Positions 35,320-46,339 of a DNA stretch of 64,000 bases are shown piece by piece. Each line of letters opens with the position of its first letter. Within the stretch, counting starts at the first letter, position 1. The position numbers and the translations under genes are program-made. The notes beneath the pieces were generated by a model, which was not told where the DNA came from, did not search any database, and was given only the letters and a program-made list of their open reading frames with translations. Source of the stretch: Paratinospora sagittata (taxonomy: Eukaryota; Streptophyta; Magnoliopsida; Ranunculales; Menispermaceae). Location: positions 8,715,001 to 8,779,000 of the forward strand of contig CM069597.1 in assembly GCA_035771175.1 (NCBI GenBank). Direction: 5' to 3'.

Positions 35320-38300
35320 TCACCTGGTAACTCTGTAGGCCTACAAAATGAACAAGAGTTGGGTGAATTCCTACTCATGAAGTCCAATTATAAATGAACC
35401 AAATGAGGCCAATCGTTTAGGTATCATCATCCATCAAAAGTAAGAGAACAAATCATTGAAAAAAAATCCTAGCAGAACTACACAACAATTTAACATTAGG
35501 GTTCATCATTCTTTTAGATATCAAGTAAAGCTCTAATAACAAAAGCGAGTTGCATACCTTAACCCTTTTCAATAAGTCTCTTGCAGTAGGGTCTCTTGCA
35601 AAGTGGTCTCGCACCGGCTGTGGAGAGCAAGAGTTAGATTTTCAATAGAACATGTTCTGGTTTGATTACTCATAGGTTACAATCAAACATACTAAAAGAT
35701 AAACAATAAATTAACAATATAGCCAATACTTCCTCTATGGGCGGAGACCTTATATTTTTGTGAAAAATCGAGAGAGCATGAATGTCATGGCTGTTAGTTT
35801 GCCAAGGGAATACTTTTTATTACATAAAAATTTTGATGGTTTTTTTTCCTCGCAAAGGTTTTCAATGGTTGACGGTATGAAAAATATGAAATAACATTTG
35901 TTTAGTAATATAACAGTTTAGGGATGGAAATTACCTTTAAAATCTTATTTAGTGCTTTCGACAGAGCTGGTTTTAGGTCAGCTGGATGCAATTCCCCTTT
36001 TTCATAGTCAACAACTAATTCTTCAAAACTTTTGAATGTCCTGTAGAAAAGAAACAACCATAATTCTTCGCAATTGTAGCTTCTTCAAGATACAAAGCAA
36101 AACAGCAATTTTCAAAAATCCTAGTACATGCAGGCTGAAAACTTATGTTCACAAATATGAAAAAGATTAGTAGATCAGAGATCATTAGATGAAGAAAACT
36201 CACTTGTTTCCACCATTCTCTTCCCGCCGCTCTACCACAAACTCTTCAAACCATGGGAAACTAATGTACTTTATGTATTCCAAACATGGATTCCCCTCCA
36301 CAACCATTGGAGGGCAGAAAGCCTTCTTAATCTTCAGATTAACTTCTGCCTGTAACATCCAGCATCAAATAATAAATATCATATTTTTGTACCCCAAAAA
36401 CTAAAGTAGATCCCAGAAAAATAAAATTCTAGCCCATTTTAGCCTATAAATAATGTTCAATTCAGCTAAAGTAACACAAGCTTTTTCCCGACAACATCGG
36501 GTTAGCTTCATGAATCCAATTCTGTCAATACTGCTATATTTAGTGTTAATTGTGCTAAAATTAAGTTCACTCTGTTACAGTGATTTCTGTCACCATCATA
36601 AACCACAATGCTTACCTCTTCATCCTCCATGAAAATGGAGGATGACGGATCACTTTTTGACATCTTCTCTTGTCCTTCTTGTAAACCAGGTAGCATGTCT
36701 GCAAGAAAGTTGTAGATGTATCAAGGTTCATTCTTCACAAGGAAAAAGGACCTTAGCAACAATAACAAAAAATATGACAAAAAAAAAAAGAGGAAATCCA
36801 GAGTGAAGCAGTTACAAGTGCATACGGTGTGATAAGATGATAGGTTTGTTCTTCCTCTTGATATCATCACAGTACTCTCGCGCCAGTACATTAACCTTCC
36901 TCTGATCCATGCCTAGTTGACATATGTCAGCCTATCAAAAACAAAGAAAAATATTTTTATGTCAATGGAAAATGATGAATTTGTTTTTGCTCAATGATAT
37001 ATAGCTTTTCAGCTGTCAGATTTTCGAAAACAAAATCTAGAAAATGTAAGAACACAATGTAAAAGAATCCTGGAATAACACACAATTGCCATGTTATACA
37101 GAGCCTATGACTAAGTCGACAAGATATAGAATGAATAGGTGACTTGAGACCACTATGATGTTATACAACATTCATACAATTTGTTATGGTTTTGGCCCTC
37201 AATTTTGAATTGTGCCATAGCATGAAGGCATTGACGAAAGCACCAAGAAAACATCTAATTACTAGGGTCCTTAAGCCTTAATTGGGGACGTCAATGCTAT
37301 AAGAAGCCCCCATGAGAAAATAGGTGGATCAGCAGTGTGCAGGAGTATGAATAGCCTCAAATGCTTGCATAAAGGAGAGGAGCCCTTACATTCTGAGGAC
37401 ACTTCATCAAACAAGCAACAAGGTAAAAGGGGATATAACTATAGTCATAATATGATTCTGGTAATCATGAATGTATGACCTCTTTCACTTCGGGTAAAAC
37501 AATCATTTTGCCCCATGTAAGCTCTAATCACTGCCAAATTAACCTTCAAATTGACAGGCACGTTAATGTTGGGGCCAAGCCCTTCAAATTCCATGATATT
37601 TGAGTACACCATGAGCATTTCCCAAACATCATTTAGCAGGCTAGGATAATTCAAGTTGTAGGCATAAATATAATACTAACCTAAATAGCTCAAGCCAGTT
37701 AAAGTGGCTCTCAGGAAATGAAACTCTGAAATCATTTATAAGAGGCAAGTTATCATTTATGCAGATCAAAGGGATTTGGTGAGTATTCAACAGGATCTCT
37801 AGGACCCCAAAATCAGCTCCTTATTGAGGCTTAGGTATCAAGTAAAAAGAGAATACTACTTATGAGCGAAGAAAGTATACAGACAACAAAAAAGATTGAC
37901 AAATACAACGGATTCAAGGAGACAGAAACACCAACTTCTTTCACAGAAGCATGAATGTGGGATCCAATAAAAACTTTATCCCATGTTTTCAACAAAATAA
38001 TGGTGAAGTTATCTAAGATCCTAAGGGAATCAAGAATCATACATTTGAATTCTTCATTATTTTATGGTCTCCACTAGGGGTGTTCATCAACCCAACCAAC
38101 CCGATTAACCCAACCGAACCAAACCTTTTGGGTTGGTTTGTGTTGGGTTTATATATCTCATTAGTTTGCGTTGGGTTTAGATATTTGTAACCCGATTGGT
38201 TGGGGTTAGATCAAGGTTTTATAAACAATAACCGAACTAATTAAAAGTGATAGTTATTATTTTATATTTATCAATTTTACTACAGTCATTTACTATAATA

Positions 38301-41300
38301 TAATTATTCAAAGTATTATAATTTTTTTTGGAGAAGAAACGATAAGTATATTAATAGTATTGTAATGTCCAATGTTTACAAGAAGTTGCACTAGAGGTGC
38401 ATTGCAGTTGTCACATATAGAAACCAGTGTTTTTAAGGTGTCGCCTAGGCACAGTGCTAGGCAGGCGGTGGGGGGTTGTGCAAATAAAAGTTTAGGGAGG
38501 TCTCTCTAATTTTTAAAAAAAAAGCTTTAAAAACAGAAACCCCCCTTTCAACAGTAAACCCTCGAATCTTTCTCTCCTTAAGCCCATTCTTTCCATTTGC
38601 TTCGACCAAGAAACACCGTCGAAATCTTCAACAACCGTCAACAACCCTTCACGACCCTTTGGCAATAGATATTTGTCGCCCAACAATTTTTTTGTTTTTT
38701 TTGACGCACGAGAAAACTTCCAGTTTAATCAAATCTCTTGGATAATGTGTACTGCGGCATGAATTAATATTTTGTGGACATGATTTTAAATAATATAAAG
38801 TGTTTTTGATCATTTTATAAAAAATTAACATTTATTATAGAATACAGTTAGATATATATAATTTTATATATGAATTGTCCAGGTACCTATAAATAATTAA
38901 TTAATTATCTAGAAACCTATAAATAAATATTTTTTAATCACCTAGGCCACGCCTTGCCTAGATAGGGCAAATCACCGACATCGCCTTGGTGCCTTAAAAA
39001 CATTGTTAGAAACTCACCCCTGCTCTTTGTACTTATCTTGAAGAGAACAAAGCAACCACACCTAGAATTGTTAGAATTCACAACTTACATACCCATTGGA
39101 GACCGAAAATCCTTTTGGCCACAGAGAGGCCAAAAACCCAAGTGCATGCCGTTAATTTAATCTCTTCCCATAATGCAGACTCTTCTTTTGCTATATCATC
39201 AAATACTCTTCTATTGCGCTCAAGCCATAGTGACCACATAGTTGCATATGAAGCAATGAATCCTACCTCAGTATGTGCTTTACTAAGGTTTAAACTACGA
39301 CTAAGAGAAAGACCTTCCTCATAGTTGGTAGGAGGGCGCAATTTTCCACCCGAGTATGAAATCCAATTATGCCAAATTCTTCTAGCTACAGGACATGTAA
39401 AGAGGATATGCTCTATGTATTCCCCTTCCTGCAAACAAAACAAGCAATAATGTGGAGAATAACAGGTAGTAGAACTCCTCTGCAAGACGTCATAGGTGTT
39501 GATCTTGTTGTGGGCAACAAGCCACAAAAACAACTTCACTTTGGAAGGAACTTGCACACTCCATACACATGAGGCAAGTGGGAAGACTAGGGTGGAAGGG
39601 TAATCAATGAGAATCTCCAAATATGATTTCCAAGAGAAAATTCCTGATGTGTTTGGAGTCCAAATAAATGTGTCAGGGCGACTACTAAGTCTAACTTGTT
39701 CAAGTCTAGGAATTCATTTTGTTCCCTAAGTTAGTCCTCTAGTAAGAAAAAGGTTCCAATTTACCAAGGGTCCGGAATTGTTCACAAATGAAGCTATGGG
39801 GTTGTCATGTAAAGTGGAAAGGCAAAAAAGATTAGGGTATAAAGTGGCAAGGGGTGAATCATCCAACCATCTATCCTCCCAGAAGCAGAACTTGTGGCCA
39901 TCTCCCACCCTTGGCTTAATGTGCTGAAAGAAGTTTGTGGTGAGGGAAGAAATAAACTTCCATGAGCTCCGATATGAGGAACAATTGCGCCTTCCTAGAT
40001 CAATCTCATACTGACCCCATCTGAATCTACTACGCATCACTTGTGCCCATAATGTGTGTTGCTCACTAAGCATTCTCTAAAGCCACTTTGTGCACAACGC
40101 TACATTCCTCAAGGAAATGTTACCGATGCTAAATCCTCCTTTCTTCATTGGTCTTTCAACCACTTCCCATCTTACTAAATTGACGTTGTTCCCGTTTTCA
40201 GTTCTGCTCCACATAAATGACTTGAATTTCTTCTCAATTTGATGGGCCACCCCTCTAGGTATTTTGAATATAGAGAGGGAGTATGTGGGGAGTGCGGATA
40301 GTACTGACCGAATGGGAGCCAACCGACCTCTTTTAAATAGAAAGGCCCTTTTTGAACCATCCAACCTGCTAGACATTTTTGCAATAACTGGCTCCTAGAA
40401 ACCCAAGGATCGTAGATTCCCTCCTAACGGTAGACCTAAATACTTCATTAGCTAAGACCCAACTGAGTATTATAATGAAAATAGCATGAAAAAAATCACA
40501 TTAATATGTATTATAATAATCACATTTAACTTAGAAATAGTTTTATAAATGACATTTACAATTCAAACATTGAGTAGATCATGCAATTTTATAATTTATA
40601 TATTAAATAAACTAACCCAACTAACCTGACCCAAACCAACCCGAAGTTAGCGGTTGGTTTGGGTTGGGTTTAGGAGGTTAACTGGGTTGGGTTAGGTTGA
40701 GATTTTTTTAACCCGACTCCATTGGGTTGGGTTGGTATTTTGCTATAACCCAAACCAACCCAACCCGTGAACACCCCTAGTCTCCACTAAAAATGAAAGA
40801 GTGATTGATATTCAATGTGAAACATGAAAATTATAGAGATTCAGCAATCATAATTGAGTCGAGAGGCATCAAAACAGGGATGAAGCATATCATTCCATAG
40901 TGGAGATGCATGCTAAGGTCTAGATGGATATAATTATCCAACCAGAAATTATTTTCTTAAAGCTAGGATATAGTTGGCCTAGCTTTTTATGCTTGATTCC
41001 TAAGAAAGTAGGTGTGAAGTAAAATTTTCATATCTCAGACCTCTTTCCCTATGCGACACTACAGACAATTATTACAAAAGTTCTTGCTAAAAGATTGAGG
41101 AAAAGTTGTGGAATTAATCATTTGCAAGAACCAAGTTTTCATCTAAGGAAGATCAATACATCATAGCATCCAGCTTTGCAATCAGATGCAAGAGGCTTTC
41201 TAGTGAGACCAATTCCCAAGTGCCATTTTGAGAATCCGAACATTATTTACCTAAGGCCTACGAAACCATGAGCCAGCAATTGCTATATTGGACAACGTGC

Positions 41301-44300
41301 AATACACGCTTCCCTCTTGTCCTCACTCATTGGGTTGTGGAATGAATAACGCAACCTTCTCATTGCTAACAAATGTTACACGGTACACCTATATGGTTCT
41401 TGAAAAGCACTAGAGACCTTAGGCAAGGTGTTCCAACTCCCAATGTTGGCCTATCACTTCTAAAATTGGGTAAAAGTCTTGTCCTCCACAATATAAGCAA
41501 AGGTTGATCAAGGGGAGAGCTTGAGAAAATGAAAGAGTGCTCATAAATAACTTTGCAGAGGATTTGCTCGTCTTACTGGAGCCAAAGTAGAAGCATTTTA
41601 TCAAAATTCAACAAAATGTTCGAGAAATTTTCCATATTTTCAGGAATGCAAATGGACAAGGAAACTATCATTTATGGAGGTCCCCCCACAGCCATGCAAC
41701 AGAACTCTCACTAAAATTCTGAATTTTAAGATTGGGCAACTTCCTAAAAGACATCTTGGTGTCTTGTTCAACTATTATTAAGAATAATCTCTAAAGATTT
41801 GTGACCCAAACCAGACTTGTATGCAAGTTCATTGGCACTAATCAAATCAGTCTTCCAAAGCTACTACTAATAATGATTTGTTATCTTTGGTTGTCCTCTC
41901 CATAAATCAAGTAAGCTAAATATGCAATCGCTATAAGAAACTTCCCCAACAATGGAGCAAAGGAGAAGAAGGGTTGAAAGTTGAAAAGCTGGAAAGAAGT
42001 GTGTAAGCCTAAGAAGAAAAGGGGACTAAAGTCTATAAAAAAGGACATGAACAAAGTGAAGTTTGTAAAGTTAATATTGTGGCTAGCCATTACACTGTTT
42101 ATATTGGTTGGATGACTTTGAAGTATCTGAGGAAGGAAATTTTACACTATTCCTATATTACAATATGGTTTCTTTCTTTAGAAGGAAGCTCAAGTGTAGC
42201 GAATTAACTTAGCCTCATGTTTTCAACCTAATTGGAAATGGAAAATAAAAATCCCTGCGCTAGGAAAAATGGCGTCCTAAGGGGACCTTAACTAAGGCAT
42301 CGGGGGAGGGAGATGCTCTATGCTTGATGTTATCTAGTTCAGGTTGTTTAGTTGACAATACCATAGCTAATGAAATGCTGAGAAAAGATAAGTTTTCAAG
42401 CCCCTGTATATCTAAGATTTAGCAGGAGCTTCTAGGAGACAAACAAGAAAAGTTAGGATGAAGAAGATATAGTAGCCTAGACAGCAGCCTCTAACGTGAC
42501 ATTCTCCACATCTTCAACCTGGGAGGTGGTCAACTAAAAAAGGAAAAATTAAGTGGCGAAAACTGTGAAGCTGTTAGGCTTCCTAGCAATATTCTAAAAT
42601 ACAGTATTAAAATTTGGACAATGCCAAGGAAAAGATTTCTACCAACTATCCTCTTCCCAAACCTCAAGATCATATCATCTAACTATCTAAGTAATTCAAT
42701 CCATTTTTCTTAAGAAATATTGGAAGCTCTGCTGAGAAATGCTGCACTAGCAACAAATTGAATGGATATGAAAGACTTTTCAAGGGAATTCTATGGTAGA
42801 ATTTCGACCACAAGCCCCATATGTAAGTTTGCTTTAACAACATGAGTCCATAACACTCAGTGGGGGGCAAACCTAAGAAAATCTGAAAACACAGTAGATG
42901 TATCTCTCAAAAAATGAAATTTATTGTGGCTACTATCCAGATCAAATTTAACAGAATGAACAAGAACTTAGAGGATTGTTGATAACCTGAGTTTCTCAAA
43001 CACATGGAAGTTGTCATTTTTCTTCAAAAATAAGGAGCCCATTCCTTGCTTTAAGCTAGCTCCTCCTAAAGGTTATGTTGCAATAAACTCATGGTTTCAT
43101 GAATTAGAAAAGAACCTAAAACAATTATGGATGGACTTCGAGAGACCACATAATCAAAACTTATCTTAGCTTGTGCAGGATGAGAAATATCAAATTATCA
43201 ATGGTTATGTCTATCTATTTATCTGACCTCATATAGTTGAAAAAAGGCTTTATACAAACGTCACGGCTTAGGGATTTCCTCACTATAAATATAATTCTTG
43301 TGTAGATCCACCCTTCCTCCTTTTTATAACTTTAATCATGAGTGTGGTCTAATCCTATTTTGCAAATGAGAATGATGAAGCCATCAAGCATCAACTAGAA
43401 TATCTACAACATTAATTTACATATGCTCATGGCAAATCTAGGCACAAATTTTCAAGCAAAGCGCCAAATGCATTTCTTAGACTTGAGCCTCAGCTTAACA
43501 TAAAACATAGAAAAATCTTCCACTTAATGGACTCACATTTTTTTGACCCTTTGCTAAGCTAAAGCCTTAATTTTACATATTATATATGGAAGTCTTCCAT
43601 TGACTTACATTTTTTGCTTTCCTTTTTTATCATGTTAACCATTTCTATTTCTTGTTTAGGACTCATTAAACGAGGGCAATAATTTATTTCACATAAGGTA
43701 TATCATAAAGGATGACATATGCTTCTTTACGTATCCAAAATTTCTGCCAATTACATATTTATTAATAAATTTATGTCAATTTTCCTGCATTTTCCAAGAA
43801 TTGTTTCACAGAAATAACACCCAAACAAAAATATATCAATCAACTGAAAACAAAAAACAACAATATTTTTATTTCACAACAATAAGTCAAGTAGGGGAGC
43901 CTTGGCACAACGATGAGAATTGCTGCTATGTTACCATGCGGTCATGGGTTCGAGTTGTGGAAACAACCTCTTGTGATGCAAAGTAAAGTTATGTGCAATA
44001 AACCCAAAATGGTCTAACCCTTCCCTGGGATCTTGAGCATAGGGGAGAGCTTCGTGCACTGGGCTGCCCTTTAATAATAAGTCAATGTGACTTACTTTCT
44101 AGAGTATGTTATCATCAAACAATATTTTCAACTATGACCATGTAACAATATTTTCAAATATTGTAGGGATAAGACATAGGTATTCTCATCAAATTACAAT
44201 GGTCTCTCTCCACAAGTTTTCTAGATGGCAATGTTATATCCTCCTATGCAAAATCAATTGCAAACATGCACAAGGCTGTCAGATGTAAAATTTGGTGTGT

Positions 44301-45950
44301 CGATGACTAAGGCCAAAGTAAAAGCACACACATAAATGTTTCGGAGGGAAAAAAAATAGCAAACACCTTCAAGAAAAATATATCAGCACATTGCATGCAC
44401 GGATAGAAAATTTGGGCTGCTGACAGCTCATCCTCCTCGCTACGACCCATTATCTGACCACACCTGATAAATTGGGTACAATATTTTAACATATATTTCT
44501 AGTTTAGCAAACTGCCTAACAACTATACACTTCTAAGAACTTCCCAGGTACCTTACAATCCTACGACATGTGTTCCTTCGAGCAATATCCATTACAAGGG
44601 GCCAATACTCATGTGCCCTTGCATTAATTTCTTCAGAAGACCAAAGGAACTCCACTTTGTCAAGATTTTTCATCCCGACAGCTTTCCAAATCTCAATTAG
44701 ATATTTACCAACTGTTTGAATTTTCTTCAAGTCACCACCCATTTTATTGTTTAACTGGGCAAACCAATCTGCAACCCAGATTTTCACTCTACATCCAGCA
44801 TGTGTCAATTTGTTGACATTTATCGTCTTCATAACTCCCTGGTAAACAATAAAAAAAGAAAAATGCAGTCAGTAAAGCTTGACACCGAAGAAATATGTGT
44901 GATACAACTACCAATAATTTTTCATGATTCAGGTGAAACAATCACCAGGACTTAATGCAGTTGAAATAATCATGTTTATGTTTACTGTAAGGCCATAAAC
45001 ATGTTTTAATTAACTATGATCAATTTAAAAACAGTATTCAAAAACAACTTAACCAAACAAGTTTTTATGGAATCCTTGTTTCAAAAACAAAAAACTGTGT
45101 TTAAATTCTATACCAAACAGGGCCCTAATTGCAATAAAAAAGCCTACAAAGTACTCATTTTGTCACACCTTGTTTTGTACATTCACTTTGTTGAAATCAA
45201 AATCCAAGTACTACTCTCAAATCCATGGTCCAAAGCATCTTTATTTTGCTTTTTCTTTATAATTAAAATCATTTACCTCTTAAAATCCTTTATTTATTTT
45301 TCCTGAATTTCTCATTTTATTATGATATATCATCATCAAAACCATCATTTTTTTAAAGTTTTAGTATCAAAGTGTTAAAATATTTGAGGTAGCATGCAAT
45401 TTAACTATTCCATTTTACTACATAGCAAATATTAATGTGATTTATCTAATGAAATAATGACGAAGGAAAAATTGTAGAACGAATTAAAAATAGTAAAAGG
45501 GAAGAGCGGCAACCTGAGCAATGTGCATACGGCCAGAGGGCTCGAAGCCATCATAGCAGATGGGTTCAATCTTCTTGGTCAGAAGATTAAACAACTCATC
45601 TTCTTGTATGCATTCTTCTCCAATGCTCCGAATTATTCGAAATCTCTCGTCTACCGTCAACCTGAACCAGTCAATCATTCAATCGAATGGACAATCAAGA
45701 AGGGGGAGAACATAAAAATAGCAAGAAAATTAATCAGAAGTAGCAAAGAAAGAAAAATAAAAAGAAAATATTTATACCCATTGATGATCTCGGTGGTGGA
45801 TGAGGTTGAGGAAGAAGCAGCAGCAGCAATAGAAGAAGAAGAAGAAGAAGAAGAAGTGGCTGCTTCTAGTACTTGAGATTGAGAATTTAGGGTTAGCGTC
45901 TGCGTCATCTCGTCCACCAAGTGCTGAGAGCTTTTCTCAGGTTCCGCCAT
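35320..45950 (-). CDS. Tyrosine--tRNA ligase, cytosolic (archaeal/eukaryotic type), 10 exons, 408 aa
   Basis: Exons: 45950-45778, 45661-45514, 44838-44552, 44463-44367, 36931-36826, 36698-36616, 36349-36204, 36040-35935, 35617-35558, 35340-35320 (TGA). All introns are GT-AG and phases agree; the total is 1227 nt. The enzyme activates tyrosine with ATP and charges tRNA-Tyr in the cytosol. The HIGH-like motif lies in [14 protein letters not shown] (residues 94-107), KMSKS at 282-286; [27 protein letters not shown] and the C-terminal AYRVTR are conserved. Length is slightly above the usual 380-390 because exon 1 adds a Ser/Ala-rich tract (about residues 32-53) coded by a (GAA)n-like repeat on the plus strand. 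A second in-frame ATG at 45977 would add nine residues. Intron 4 (44366-36932, 7.4 kb) is swollen by transposable elements, yet all splice sites and motifs are intact. Confidence 0.95.
38425..39005. mobile_element. Small hAT-type MITE (CARTGTTTTTAAGG ends) inside the LINE 3' UTR
   Basis: Left end CAGTGTTTTTAAGG, reverse complement of the right end CAATGTTTTTAAGG. Target duplication ATAGAAAC (38417-38424) / TTAGAAAC (39006-39013), 7 of 8. Inner arms repeat CGCCTAGGC / GCCTAGG words. 581 bp, no coding capacity. Confidence 0.85.
39078..40450 (-). pseudogene. LINE ORF2 C-terminus: end of reverse transcriptase and zinc-binding RVT domain
   Basis: Readable blocks: [44 protein letters not shown]...[20 protein letters not shown]...[14 protein letters not shown], then the zf-RVT region [24 protein letters not shown]...[21 protein letters not shown]. 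Damage is light: an early stop, one stop in KWL-stop-RMLSEQ at 40077-40079, and one frameshift near 39620-39725. The last segment is open for 180 codons. It would not make an active enzyme because the 5' part of ORF2 is absent. Confidence 0.85.
40930..43100 (+). pseudogene. Old LINE reverse-transcriptase relic in ligase intron 4
   Basis: The plus strand reads [12 protein letters not shown] (40985-41020), [35 protein letters not shown] and [18 protein letters not shown]. These correspond to the LIPKK, RPISL...KVLA, KAYD and GLRQGDPLSP blocks of LINE ORF2. Stops and frameshifts are frequent, so it is much older than the minus-strand LINE nearby. Boundaries are approximate. Confidence 0.7.
43891..44075 (+). 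mobile_element. Complete tRNA-derived SINE (AU-type) in ligase intron 4
   Basis: Body of 185 bp: GGGGAGCCTTGGCACAACG (box A region), GGGTTCGAGTTGTGG (box B), CAACCTCTTGTGATGCA, CTTCCCTGGGATCTTGAGCAT, GCTTCGTGCACTGGGCTGCC, short T/A tail. A perfect 10-bp target duplication, AATAAGTCAA, is at 43881-43890 and 44076-44085. It matches the layout of plant AU SINEs. Confidence 0.9.
45838..45856. repeat. (GAA)n repeat within ligase exon 1
   Basis: On the sense strand it is a TCT/TTC run coding a serine tract. Confidence 0.85.
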
Positions 45951-46339
45951 CAGATCTATATCTTTGCAGTGCTGCAACTATCAACGAGCTTTTCTCAACC
46001 CTCGCGCAAGGGTTTACCAAAAAAAGGAATGCTGTATAAACTGAAAATTTGAACACCAAATGCACAAATTTGACATGGCAAACTAACTTGGGTTAAGCAA
46101 ATTAATATAGCAACCAAGTCTTAATTAAGACTTTTCGGTCCAAAAAGAACAGTAATTTTTTGTTTCGCTTGATAGATTTAGGGCATTAAAAAAACAACAC
46201 CATCAATATTTCAATTATTATGGTCAAAGGAGCATGCTCTCGTGACCACGAACATCAGAGAGAGGTAAGTTTTTGATATGTGTGAATGAGTATTTGTTTT
46301 TTTTTTTTAAATCTTGATGCAGGTCAGCCCAATCACCAT
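45951..46339. other. Upstream region of the ligase gene
   Basis: Contains an imperfect palindrome AACCCTCGCGCAAGGGTT at about 45997-46014 in the putative leader. At 46230-46322 there is a GT...AG-like pair around a T-rich run, with no recognisable coding sequence. Nothing else seen. Confidence 0.35.

Larger units (their letters stand above)
38323..40465 (-). mobile_element. 5'-truncated LINE with poly(A), nested in the hAT MITE
   Basis: The sense (minus) 3' end is an A8 run at 38330-38323. The target duplication AGTATTATAAT (11 bp, perfect) is at 38312-38322 and 40466-40476. The coding part (40450-39078) starts at YLGLPLGGN, near the end of the reverse transcriptase domain. The element is therefore 5'-truncated, as LINE insertions usually are. 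A 581-bp hAT MITE has inserted in its 3' UTR. Confidence 0.9.
38075..40779. mobile_element. hAT-type MITE (TAGGGGTGT ends) carrying a nested LINE, in ligase intron 4
   Basis: Begins TAGGGGTGTTCATCAACCC and ends GTGAACACCCCTA. A perfect 8-bp target duplication, GTCTCCAC, is at 38067-38074 and 40780-40787. About 0.55 kb after removing the LINE. The arms carry GGGTTGGTTTGGGTT-type words in opposite orientation. Same family as the MITE at 17503. Confidence 0.9.

Noticed and set aside
39115..39572. Plus-strand frames opposite the LINE
   Set aside because: They are shadows of the well-supported minus-strand LINE coding sequence.
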